From positions 1 through 7,144 of the forward strand of contig JAFOKI010000113.1 of assembly GCA_017419895.1 (NCBI GenBank): 7,144 nucleotides of DNA, read 5' to 3'. The notes below the pieces were generated by a model. The model had not been told where the DNA came from and did no database searches. It worked only from the letters and a program-made list of their open reading frames with translations. The stretch comes from Eubacterium sp. (GTDB lineage Bacteria; Bacillota; Clostridia; Peptostreptococcales; Anaerovoracaceae). Positions 1 through 7,059 of this stretch are shown here, one piece after another; the first letter of the stretch is position 1, and every line of letters begins with the position of its first letter. The translations under genes and the position numbers were made by a program.

Positions 1-1711
1 GCTTTCCGTCTCTTACCGCACCGAGAAGTGTCCCGTGAATCGCAAAATACCTGAGTCCCAGTTCCTTGCAAACGCGGTCAATTTCTTTCAGTATCCCGAA
101 CTGGACATCGTGCACTTTTTTCAACAAAACTGCATCTGCCGCTTCTGCGCTTCCTCCGGCAATGAGCCTCCTGCGTTCATCTATCCCGGCATTATTCCGC
201 CACGACCATCTATATACCTGTGGAAAAAGCTCTGATCTACGGTTCTCTTTAACGAACTCTTTTTCCTGATCTTCATATGTTTTCCAAAGTTCGTCCGTAA
301 GCCCGTAATCTTTCCTTAGTTCAGCCTGCGGAATTAATCTTTCGAGTTCAGGCAAATGGATATATGTATACTTGATTGCCCTGAACATAATGTATCCCGC
401 CGGGCAATTCTCAACCATGAATTCCTGGTCGTAGTACAGCGGACCGTCACCCGTCATGAAACAATTGTACGGGATCATATCGATATATCCGGTTCTCAGG
501 ATCGGTCCCCGGATGTCATTGCTCTCATCGGCCATATCCGCGGCTTCTGATGATTTCAAAATGTTTTCCCAAAGCGCGCGGAACACACCCCGCACGTCAT
601 CCGGTTTTTGTGCGCTTTCTATATATGACAGCATCGACTGCTCGCGCACCCGCGGCATGACTATCTCTCCATCTTCAAGTTTATGCAGAACTGTGCGAAC
701 ATTACGCTTTGAGAGTTCTTCCGCATTCCTCTGCAGCACCTCAAGAACAGGCATCCCCTCCGGGAATAATGCTTTTTTCCGGACTGTATCGTCAGAAAAA
801 ATTACTGTCGCAAATCCACGTTCTTTTCCCCTGTCCATCGACAAAGCCGCATATACAGGTCTTCTTTTGGGTACAGTCCCGTCTCTTTTGAATACAGCGA
901 TCACATAATCCGCCAATTCCGTGAGCAGGCCTCCCCGTATAAGCTCCGGCAAGATTTCCCTCTCACCCACGATAACGGGACTGTCAAAAGGATCTACCGG
1001 AAATACTCTGTCCGCAATACTCTCTGTCGGCGGTTCTTCATCTGAAACTATAGCCTGTGGAAAAAACTCATTAGGCATCGGATAATAAAACAGACCTTTT
1101 CCGAATCCTGCCTGTTTGGCGAACGCCTCGATTTCGCGTTTAGAATAGAGCCGGCATCCTGGCTCCTCCCCGGACGAACAGGATCCTGTTATCGCGGTAA
1201 ACGGCTCCGTTACTTTGTCATCTGTCCCGCCGCACCAGTATTTTACCCCGAAACGGTTTCTGAAACCGACGATTAGAACACCATTATCGCTCAGCATCCT
1301 TCGGTACATTCCAAGAGTCTCCGTTTCACGGCCTGCAATCTTTTCATCCGCATCCATCAAGAATATATAGTCATATCGCTTTACCGGAACATCTGCAGTG
1401 ACTCTCAGGTTTTCACAATCTTTGTACCTGGTCCGTATCGCATCGGCAAGGGTCACATCCGGTTCCGTGACATCGACACTTCCGCACATGGAAAGAATCG
1501 CTCCCGTGAGCGCGCCGAATCCGCCGCCTATCTCAAGGACACATGACCCTTGTCTGAGCGGCATCCATCTTACCAGACCTTCCCTCAGACTGCTGAGATG
1601 AAAGAACACCCCGGGATCCCAAATACTCCTTATTGCGGAATCGTAATCCCCGCGGCAAGTGTTTTCTATTATCCCGATTATCGTTTTTTCAGTTTCATCT
1701 TTTATAATCAT
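1..1711 (-). CDS. Methyltransferase-like / LicD-family fusion protein, 3' end cut by window edge
   Basis: I read this by translating the minus strand: an unbroken frame of 570 codons that leaves the window without a stop. Residues about 45-215 look like a class I SAM-dependent methyltransferase: VLEIGGGFG (58-66) is the glycine-rich SAM loop, VTEPD (81-85) fits the acidic end of strand 2, and YDYIFLMD (113-120) fits strand 4. Residues about 208-500, including YYPMPNEFFPQ and YYDQEF, resemble the C-terminal part of a methyltransferase-like family I recall from Firmicutes glycan clusters. From about 533 the LicD family begins, with an ILKEIDRVCKELGLRYF block (540-556) and the hallmark GTLLGAVR (560-567). 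LicD proteins transfer phosphocholine or related groups from a nucleotide-activated donor to surface sugars; the acidic catalytic region lies beyond the edge. The ATG at 1711 follows the HAD-like gene by 10 bp, has only a weak ribosome site, and an in-frame stop lies shortly upstream. Methyl acceptor unknown; activity is inferred from motifs only. Confidence 0.85.
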   Translation of the reverse strand, partial: MIIKDETEKTIIGIIENTCRGDYDSAIRSIWDPGVFFHLSSLREGLVRWMPLRQGSCVLEIGGGFGALTGAILSMCGSVDVTEPDVTLADAIRTRYKDCENLRVTADVPVKRYDYIFLMDADEKIAGRETETLGMYRRMLSDNGVLIVGFRNRFGVKYWCGGTDDKVTEPFTAITGSCSSGEEPGCRLYSKREIEAFAKQAGFGKGLFYYPMPNEFFPQAIVSDEEPPTESIADRVFPVDPFDSPVIVGEREILPELIRGGLLTELADYVIAVFKRDGTVPKRRPVYAALSMDRGKERGFATVIFSDDTVRKKALFPEGMPVLEVLQRNAEELSKRNVRTVLHKLEDGEIVMPRVREQSMLSYIESAQKPDDVRGVFRALWENILKSSEAADMADESNDIRGPILRTGYIDMIPYNCFMTGDGPLYYDQEFMVENCPAGYIMFRAIKYTYIHLPELERLIPQAELRKDYGLTDELWKTYEDQEKEFVKENRRSELFPQVYRWSWRNNAGIDERRRLIAGGSAEAADAVLLKKVHDVQFGILKEIDRVCKELGLRYFAIHGTLLGAVRDGK

Positions 1712-1721
1712 ATTATTTGCA

Positions 1722-3245
1722 TCATCTTTTATGGAATTCTTTTTTCAGATCGTTATACGGCTCATGAATCAGGCGATGGCTCCCTGAGGCTTTGTATGAT
1801 GATTCGACACAAGCGGGATCAATGACCACACCTCTCACGTATTCATTGTCAAAGTACTTTTTTGCATAAGAGAATATTTCATCTTGTATAAACGCGTTTT
1901 GCGCGAGTAATTCATCCGACCTGATCTCCTCGCCGAAATACGGTTTCCCGGTTTTTGTGAACCCATCCGTTGACGGCTCCGGGGACGTCATTACCGTCTC
2001 CATCTCCATGAAATTCGATATGAGATACGGGTCATCACCCTTAAGATAATACTCCACCCGGTCCGGCACCGAACGCGCATAGTACGGGCGGCCGAAATAC
2101 ATGCCGGTCAGCGTGAACGGTACAAACTTATCAAGATATATCTGGGCCATACCCTCAGCAACAAAGTCCGTTATCAAATAGTTGCCGCCGGATCTCAGTC
2201 CGATGCTTTCCATATATTCCAGATAACCTGCCTTCACATCCGCATCCTGAAACGCCTTAAAAGCGGGGAGTCTTCCGCTGTAAAAGTAGACGCCAGGAAC
2301 GAGGTCCCCTAACTTCTCCTCCAGGTATTTGTATATCCTATGCAGTATCCATCCGTCTCTGGAAGCAAAAAGTATCTTATCTGCTCCCATCTCATCGGCT
2401 CTTTTTATGAGCCATGTAAGATATCCTGTGATCACAGGACCTGCAGCCGATTCTGCATATCTTTTCCAGTCATTCGGTCCGGGGATCACCTCTTCCTCAG
2501 GTATACTTTCAGGCATTAGCTGCTCAAAATATACCATCCTGTAAGTATCGATGTCATAAAACTTAGGTATTATGCAGCTGTTGACCACACCTGCGCCAAT
2601 ATGGAGTATCCGTGCCCCGGGGAACCGTTCCCTGAGTTCCCTATAACCAAGGTCTTCACCCCGGCGTCTAAAAAGACAGTTTTCCGCGTCCGTTTCATCC
2701 GCTATCATTCCTTCGCGAATCAGCGCATCCATTACCTCTTCAAAAGGCCGTGATTTTCTGGATATAAATACGACTCTCTTACCCTGTTCCTTAGCTTTCA
2801 GCGCGAATTCCTTAAGTATCGGTCTTGCTGTCAGCCTTCCGTCCCTGTACGGATCCTCCGCGAGAAAAGTGTTGAACGCGTCGAACGATATCACGTCATA
2901 ATCGAGAGAAATATGCAACCAATCCCGAAGAGTCATGAAAGTGCACGTCTCCGCATCGCGGTGTGCGGCGATCTCATCGACACCATACATGTCGAAAAGC
3001 TCCAGGCCCCGCTCACTGCAAACCGGGAGCATCCCGCAGTAATCGGGTTCCAGAGTCGTTTTGTGCTCGGCAAGAACGACCATTTCAAGATCCGGATCAT
3101 CAAGACCGCAGAAAGAATACTCTTCTCCATATTTCTCCCTTATGGCATCAGCGTAAGAACCGGAACCATACAGGGCGATTTTTTTGCATTTATGCGCTGA
3201 AAACTTTTTCCCGAAACGCTCCAGCACATATTCCATTTCTGTCAT
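1722..3245 (-). CDS. HAD-superfamily-like protein with N-terminal nucleotide-binding-like domain and degenerate catalytic motifs
   Basis: A 507-residue soluble protein with no signal peptide or membrane segment. Residues about 20-110 begin with IALYGSGSYADAI (23-35), a Rossmann-type glycine loop like that in the C-terminal modules of the three glycosyltransferases upstream. A HAD-like domain follows: DVISFDAFNTF (117-127) aligns with motif I, written FDxFDTL in related proteins; FISRKS (160-165) sits at motif II, usually near iSDMY; and HIGAG (215-219) sits where HIGD normally supplies the metal-binding acid. The candidate nucleophile Asp122 remains, but the Asp of FDT is Asn125, the motif II Asp is Arg163, and the motif IV Asp is Ala218. 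ILFASRDGWILHRIY (291-305) is the 'RDG' block common in this family. I infer weak or absent phosphatase activity, perhaps a structural or binding role. The start is well supported: GAGGAG lies 6 bases upstream and the previous gene ends 3 bp away. Substrate and pathway step unknown. Confidence 0.82.
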   Translation of the reverse strand: MTEMEYVLERFGKKFSAHKCKKIALYGSGSYADAIREKYGEEYSFCGLDDPDLEMVVLAEHKTTLEPDYCGMLPVCSERGLELFDMYGVDEIAAHRDAETCTFMTLRDWLHISLDYDVISFDAFNTFLAEDPYRDGRLTARPILKEFALKAKEQGKRVVFISRKSRPFEEVMDALIREGMIADETDAENCLFRRRGEDLGYRELRERFPGARILHIGAGVVNSCIIPKFYDIDTYRMVYFEQLMPESIPEEEVIPGPNDWKRYAESAAGPVITGYLTWLIKRADEMGADKILFASRDGWILHRIYKYLEEKLGDLVPGVYFYSGRLPAFKAFQDADVKAGYLEYMESIGLRSGGNYLITDFVAEGMAQIYLDKFVPFTLTGMYFGRPYYARSVPDRVEYYLKGDDPYLISNFMEMETVMTSPEPSTDGFTKTGKPYFGEEIRSDELLAQNAFIQDEIFSYAKKYFDNEYVRGVVIDPACVESSYKASGSHRLIHEPYNDLKKEFHKR

Positions 3246-3248
3246 CAG

Positions 3249-4529
3249 TCACTCCTCAGAGCTGAACGGTCCTTTTATGGATGCGTAAGAATAAAGGAAA
3301 TATGCGACATTTTTCCCCTTAAGCATCCCGGCAATTTCGTCATGAAACTTTTTGGCTGTCGCGATCACAACGACTGATTCTTCAGGAAACTCAACCTCTT
3401 TAAGCGGTTTCACTGTTATACCTCTCAGTTTTTTGATGTTTCCTTCCATGTTGCTCACTATCACGCAGTCTACAGACTTGCCCGCAGTCATCATTCTTTT
3501 GAGCGCTGCATATGCCATTCTTCCCGCGCCGTAAACGTATATGTGTTCAAACTCATCCAGAGGCATCCAGATCGCTTCGTTCTTTTCCTTGTTTACCGTA
3601 TCATGCCTGTTGAGATACTTGAACATATAATACATATCGAGGTCATCCGCGCTTATGAACCATGTCTCGGGATTACTATCAGCCGTAAAGGTTGAATAAT
3701 GTGCACTGGCAAGATCATATAAGTGAATTATGCCTTCTTCCTCCGCTCGTGTAATATCAATGCCGGTATTTTCTCTTTTTGCCGCGAATCTGACCATCTC
3801 GCAGAAGCAATGGAAATACCCCGAAAAGTCTTTCACATTTCGTTCCCTTGTCATTACGGAGTTTTCCCGATAACGTCTGATGAAGTATCTTTTGTCTAAA
3901 TATCTTACGCGTTTTGCACACAGTATGCCTTTGTGAGAGAAAAGCTCGTCCTCGTGTTCAAACCCTTCCGGAAAAACGATTCCGGCATCACGAAGATAGT
4001 CCCTGCGCCAGAACTGGCGCTGCACATAAACATTCCAGTCTTCATTCTCACAAAAAGCATTAAGAAGTTCTACACCCGTGTATATGCGATCCTCATATGT
4101 ACCTATTTTTGTCTGTTTGTATTCAGGCTCGTCAATTCTCTCCTTCAATTCCGGAGAATCGTAAATGGTCATCGAATCAAAAAAGATCGCATCCAAACCA
4201 TCTTTTTCCGCGGCATCATAGAGCCCTTCCAGCGCATCCGGCGTGATCATGTCATCGGAATCAAGATAATATATATACTTACCCGACGCAGCCTCTGTAC
4301 CACGGTTTCTTCCGTATCCCTGATGATGATTCTCAGACAGGTGTATGACTTTCACCCTTTCATCTCTTGCGGCATAGTCGTCAAGTATTTCAGGACATCT
4401 GTCCGGTGATGCATCATCTATACAGACGACTTCTATATCTTTCAAAGTCTGCCCGAGTACACTGTCCAGGCATTCACCTACCCATTTTTCTGTCCCGTAT
4501 ACCGGTATGATCACAGATACTTTAGTCAT
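3249..4529 (-). CDS. Family 2 glycosyltransferase (GT-A fold) with C-terminal YGAG module, third of tandem set
   Basis: A 426-residue predicted cytoplasmic or membrane-associated sugar transferase, using a nucleotide sugar to extend a surface glycan. The N-terminal GT-A domain has VSVIIPVYG (4-12), the donor-binding DDASPDRC (38-45), DSDD (90-93) as the metal-binding DxD, and EHEDE (191-195) at the usual catalytic-base position. YEDR (145-148) and QRQFW (170-174) are shared by all three tandem enzymes. After a helical-looking linker, the C-terminal module starts at IYVYGAG (330-336), a Rossmann-like loop, and ends with a YFLYSYASIKGPF tail almost matching the neighbour's. There is no signal peptide or transmembrane segment. 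Its start overlaps the upstream gene's stop in an ATGA, with GGAGAG 6 bases ahead, suggesting coupled translation. It is closest to the gene directly upstream: 82 of 93 N-terminal residues match, and it has the same total length. All expected catalytic residues are present, so it should be active. Donor, acceptor and linkage cannot be told. Confidence 0.95.
   Translation of the reverse strand: MTKVSVIIPVYGTEKWVGECLDSVLGQTLKDIEVVCIDDASPDRCPEILDDYAARDERVKVIHLSENHHQGYGRNRGTEAASGKYIYYLDSDDMITPDALEGLYDAAEKDGLDAIFFDSMTIYDSPELKERIDEPEYKQTKIGTYEDRIYTGVELLNAFCENEDWNVYVQRQFWRRDYLRDAGIVFPEGFEHEDELFSHKGILCAKRVRYLDKRYFIRRYRENSVMTRERNVKDFSGYFHCFCEMVRFAAKRENTGIDITRAEEEGIIHLYDLASAHYSTFTADSNPETWFISADDLDMYYMFKYLNRHDTVNKEKNEAIWMPLDEFEHIYVYGAGRMAYAALKRMMTAGKSVDCVIVSNMEGNIKKLRGITVKPLKEVEFPEESVVVIATAKKFHDEIAGMLKGKNVAYFLYSYASIKGPFSSEE
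3252..3257 (-). promoter_or_regulatory. Shine-Dalgarno site for the HAD-like gene
   Basis: Reads GAGGAG on the minus strand, 6 bases before the ATG at 3245. These bases are also the two Glu codons that end the third glycosyltransferase, directly before its TGA, so the downstream ribosome site depends on that C-terminus. Confidence 0.8.
4251..4529 (-). repeat. Diverged tandem-duplication block, downstream copy (GT2 donor-binding half)
   Basis: Codons 1-93 of the third glycosyltransferase align without gaps to codons 1-93 of the second (5528-5806). By hand count 82 of 93 residues are identical, and about 77 percent of bases (63 mismatches in 279). The longest shared runs lie near the start, for example the 15 bases beginning at 4464 and at 5741. 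This is coding homology from a gene duplication, not a mobile repeat. Confidence 0.85.
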
Positions 4530-5806
4530 TTTACTCTCTCCAATCCAAAAGGCCCGCTAAGCTTTGCATGTGCATAGAGAAAATACACAGCGCCTTTGTT
4601 TTTCAGCGCTTCAGATACTTCCCGATGATATTTTTCCGACAAAGCCGCAACAATTGCAGTGCTTTCCGGAATATCCACATCCTCCAACGCGATAACCTCT
4701 ATCCCCATAAGCGAACCGGGGTTGCCGGCCCTGCTTTTAACTATCACTTTTTCGACTTTGTGGTTAGCCAGATTGATCCGTCTGATTGCTGCCCGGGCAA
4801 GTTTGCCCGCCCCGTAAACATAGATATGGTCAAATCCATCTATTTTACGCCATATTGGAGCATTCTTTGCTGCATAGTAATCGTCATATCGCGAAATGTA
4901 TTTAAATATGTTGAATACTTCAAGATCGGTTTCGTCCGCGACCCATCCGTCCGGACTTTCGATACCGGAACCCTCCGAATAACTTATCAACGACAGTTCG
5001 TAAAGATGCAGTATGTTATTTTTTTCCGCCATTGTTGTCTCAAGCCCCATATCGCGCCTTAACTCAGCAAGCCTGAGCATTTCGCATAAACTACGGAAAT
5101 ATCCCTTAAAATCACGTTTGGGGATTTTACCTGTAGTAGCGGAGTCTTCCCTGAACCGTCTGACAAAGTAAGCTTTGTTGATATATCTGACTCTTTCGGC
5201 GGCAAGGATCGCGGCATGCGAGAAGAACTCATCCTCATGGATAACACCTTCCGGGAAAAAAGCACCGCTCGACTGCAGAAAGCTTTTCTTCCAGAACTGC
5301 CTTTGGACATAAACGTTCCAGTCATCATTTTCAACAAAGGCTTCAAAAAGCTCAGCGCCTGAGTATACGCGGTCTTCGTATACGCAGTTTCTCCCGGTTT
5401 CATATCCGGAAAATTCAGCCCCTAACTCCTCATTTTCGTAGGAGACACTTGAATCAAAGAAAATACCATCCAGATCATCAGCTTCGGCTGCTTCATAGAG
5501 TTCTTTCAAAGTACCGGGAACTATAAAATCATCCGAATCGAGATAATAGATGTATTTCCCGGAAGCCGTTTCTGTTCCGCGGTTTCTCCCATATCCCTGA
5601 AGATGATTCTGGGGGAAATGAATGACTTTAACCCTGCTGTCCCGTGTGGCATAATCATCAAGTATCTCAGGGCATCTGTCAGGTGACGCGTCGTCTATGC
5701 ATATGACTTCTATTTCTTTAAGCGTCTGCGAAAGCACGCTGTCCAGGCATTCACCGACCCATTTTTCCGTTCCGTATACCGGTATAATGACCGAAACCTT
5801 TACCAT
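4526..5806 (-). CDS. Family 2 glycosyltransferase (GT-A fold) with C-terminal YGAG module, second of tandem set
   Basis: A 426-residue GT2 enzyme, near twin of the downstream gene. Motifs: VSVIIPVYG (4-12), DDASPDRC (38-45), the DSDD metal site (90-93), YEDR (143-146), QRQFW (168-172) and HEDE (190-193) as predicted catalytic base. The C-terminal module opens with IYVYGAG (328-334) and the protein ends near YFLYAHAKLSGPF. I chose the ATG at 5806 over an in-frame ATG at 5848. The longer version adds 14 residues (MDKCGIRLKRKGNV) found in neither paralogue, overlaps the upstream gene by 25 bases, and leaves the good AAAAGG site at 5814-5819 inside the coding region. From 5806 the protein matches its twin in length exactly and begins at the conserved strand. 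The gap to the upstream stop is 17 bp, and the 3' end overlaps the next gene by ATGA. Resemblance to the twin is strongest in the donor-binding half and clearly lower afterwards, suggesting different acceptors or linkages (inference). Confidence 0.95.
   Translation of the reverse strand: MVKVSVIIPVYGTEKWVGECLDSVLSQTLKEIEVICIDDASPDRCPEILDDYATRDSRVKVIHFPQNHLQGYGRNRGTETASGKYIYYLDSDDFIVPGTLKELYEAAEADDLDGIFFDSSVSYENEELGAEFSGYETGRNCVYEDRVYSGAELFEAFVENDDWNVYVQRQFWKKSFLQSSGAFFPEGVIHEDEFFSHAAILAAERVRYINKAYFVRRFREDSATTGKIPKRDFKGYFRSLCEMLRLAELRRDMGLETTMAEKNNILHLYELSLISYSEGSGIESPDGWVADETDLEVFNIFKYISRYDDYYAAKNAPIWRKIDGFDHIYVYGAGKLARAAIRRINLANHKVEKVIVKSRAGNPGSLMGIEVIALEDVDIPESTAIVAALSEKYHREVSEALKNKGAVYFLYAHAKLSGPFGLERVK
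4536..4541 (-). promoter_or_regulatory. Shine-Dalgarno site for the third glycosyltransferase
   Basis: Reads GGAGAG on the minus strand, 6 bases before the ATG at 4529. It is embedded in the final codons of the second glycosyltransferase, which fits reinitiation at the ATGA overlap. Confidence 0.75.
5528..5806 (-). repeat. Diverged tandem-duplication block, upstream copy (GT2 donor-binding half)
   Basis: Partner of the block at 4251-4529, in the same orientation and ending at the same DSDD motif. Many differences are synonymous third-position changes, so the pair is an old duplication held together by protein-level selection. Confidence 0.85.
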
Positions 5807-5813
5807 GACATTA

Positions 5814-5819
5814 CCTTTT
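5814..5819 (-). promoter_or_regulatory. Shine-Dalgarno site that decides the start of the second glycosyltransferase
   Basis: Reads AAAAGG on the minus strand, 7 bases before the ATG at 5806 and inside the 17-bp gap after the upstream gene. It favours the 5806 start over the in-frame ATG at 5848. Confidence 0.75.
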
Positions 5820-5823
5820 CGCT

Positions 5824-7059
5824 TCAATCTAATTCCACACTTGTCCATCCAAGCCGGTCAAGATTCTCTTTTATTTCAGATCTGAACCCCTTTGAGACCG
5901 CTATGAGAGCTATACGGTCGGCTTCCGGCCTGACCTCGCCTGCAGTCATGACAGGTCTCCCCATCAGAACCTCGGGATCCCGGCCGCGCTTTGTTATGAT
6001 GAATCCCTCAACCAGCACTCCCGCATCGATCAATCCTCTGCAGACTTTCCGGCCTATTACTCCCGCGCCGTATATCCACACTCTGCACCCTTCAGGGAGA
6101 CGGGCAATAACATTCCTGCAAATCTGCCTGTAATACGCCCCTTCCCGCTGGGTATAGAGGAAAAACCGGTACTGCCGCTTCTCTTCTTCCGTTTCGAACC
6201 AGCGCTCCGGATCGTTCTGATCCTCAAACAGCGGAAGGAACCTTACCATTTTTTCATATATGCGGCCAAGATCGATATCGACCGCAGCGCTTCTGAATCC
6301 GTGCGTTTCCACGAAATCCGTCATCAAAGAAAATATCCTGAAATATCCGTGAAAATCGTTTGGCCCGGGAGTCCTCGTCATCACCGAGTCACTCCTGTAT
6401 CTTCTTATGAAATATGTTTCCGGAATATACCTCACACGCTCCGCAAGCAGAGTCGCCTCATAAGCAAAAAGCTCATCCTCATGCTCAGTATTCTCAGGGA
6501 ATAAAACCGCATTCCGCGTGATCATATCTCTGAGCCAGAACTGGCGCTGAGGGTAACTTGTCCACTCATTTTGTAAAACGAAAGCCTCGAAAATTTCTTT
6601 ACCGCTCATTATGCGGTCTTCATAATTTCCGGTCCTCACTGCGGGATACGCGGCATTCCTTTTCGCGAGAGTGTCGTCTTCGAATATTACCTTTGAGTCG
6701 AAAAATATGCCGTCGAGCGAATCCCTGTCCGCGAGAGCAAACAGCTCCTCAAGCGAATTCGGTTCAATCATATCGTCCGAATCGAGAAAATACAGATATT
6801 TCCCTTCAGCGGCTGCCATTCCGATGTTTCTGGCGCGGCCCTGCTTGCCGTTGTCCGCCAGATGGATCGGCTTGATGCGGCTGTCCCGCGCAGCGTACTC
6901 ATCCAGGATCTCCGGACATCTGTCGGGAGAAGCGTCATCAACACAGATCACTTCGATATCCGTGAGCGTCTGCGCGAGCACACTGTCGAGGCACGAGCCG
7001 AGGTACTGCTCAACTTTGTATACTGGAATTATAACCGAAACCTTCACGTTCCCCGTCAT
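5824..7059 (-). CDS. Family 2 glycosyltransferase (GT-A fold) with C-terminal YGAG module, first of tandem set
   Basis: A 411-residue GT2 enzyme, the most divergent of the three. The GT-A domain shows VSVIIPVYK (7-15), DDASPDRC (41-48), GRARNIG (74-80) where the other two read GYGRNRG, the DSDD metal site (93-96), YEDR (146-149), QRQFW (171-175) and EHEDE (192-196). The C-terminal module begins VWIYGAG (327-333) and runs to the end; it lacks the longer tail ending in GPF that the other two share. There is no signal peptide or membrane segment. The start is secure: GGAGGAG lies 8 bases upstream, and the ATG overlaps the preceding gene's TGA as ATGA. The enzyme probably transfers a sugar to a lipid-linked or growing glycan on the inner membrane face, as is usual for GT2 enzymes in such clusters. 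The sugar specificity is not readable from sequence. Confidence 0.95.
   Translation of the reverse strand: MTGNVKVSVIIPVYKVEQYLGSCLDSVLAQTLTDIEVICVDDASPDRCPEILDEYAARDSRIKPIHLADNGKQGRARNIGMAAAEGKYLYFLDSDDMIEPNSLEELFALADRDSLDGIFFDSKVIFEDDTLAKRNAAYPAVRTGNYEDRIMSGKEIFEAFVLQNEWTSYPQRQFWLRDMITRNAVLFPENTEHEDELFAYEATLLAERVRYIPETYFIRRYRSDSVMTRTPGPNDFHGYFRIFSLMTDFVETHGFRSAAVDIDLGRIYEKMVRFLPLFEDQNDPERWFETEEEKRQYRFFLYTQREGAYYRQICRNVIARLPEGCRVWIYGAGVIGRKVCRGLIDAGVLVEGFIITKRGRDPEVLMGRPVMTAGEVRPEADRIALIAVSKGFRSEIKENLDRLGWTSVELD

Noticed and set aside
456..908. 150-residue open frame on the plus strand
   Set aside because: It lies wholly antisense to the methyltransferase-LicD frame, has low-complexity Ser/Arg composition and no recognisable motif. 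It is a shadow frame.
4005..4020. Perfect inverted repeat GCGCCAG-AA-CTGGCGC, possible hairpin
   Set aside because: The loop is only 2 bases, there is no following T-run, and it encodes the conserved QRQFW region. A similar CCAGAACTGGCGC string recurs at the matching codons of the first glycosyltransferase (near 6535-6547), so protein conservation explains it.
3933..4409. 158-residue open frame on the plus strand
   Set aside because: It is antisense to the third glycosyltransferase, whose motifs are all intact across this stretch. There is no ribosome site or family resemblance.
4794..4809. Inverted repeat CGGGCAA-GT-TTGCCCG, possible terminator
   Set aside because: It is inside the coding sequence just after the YGAG loop, has a 2-base loop and no T-run on either strand. 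A terminator here would interrupt an intact gene.
4568..5062. 164-residue open frame on the plus strand
   Set aside because: It is antisense to the C-terminal half of the second glycosyltransferase. The composition is aromatic and Cys-rich, as expected from reading the opposite strand.
5059..5403. 114-residue minus-strand frame inside the second glycosyltransferase
   Set aside because: It is an alternative frame of a gene whose proper frame carries QRQFW and HEDE here. There is no sign of a frameshift.
4251..5806. Recent gene conversion or an assembly duplication between the two twin glycosyltransferases
   Set aside because: About 63 differences in 279 bases, many of them silent, show the copies have been separate for a long time.
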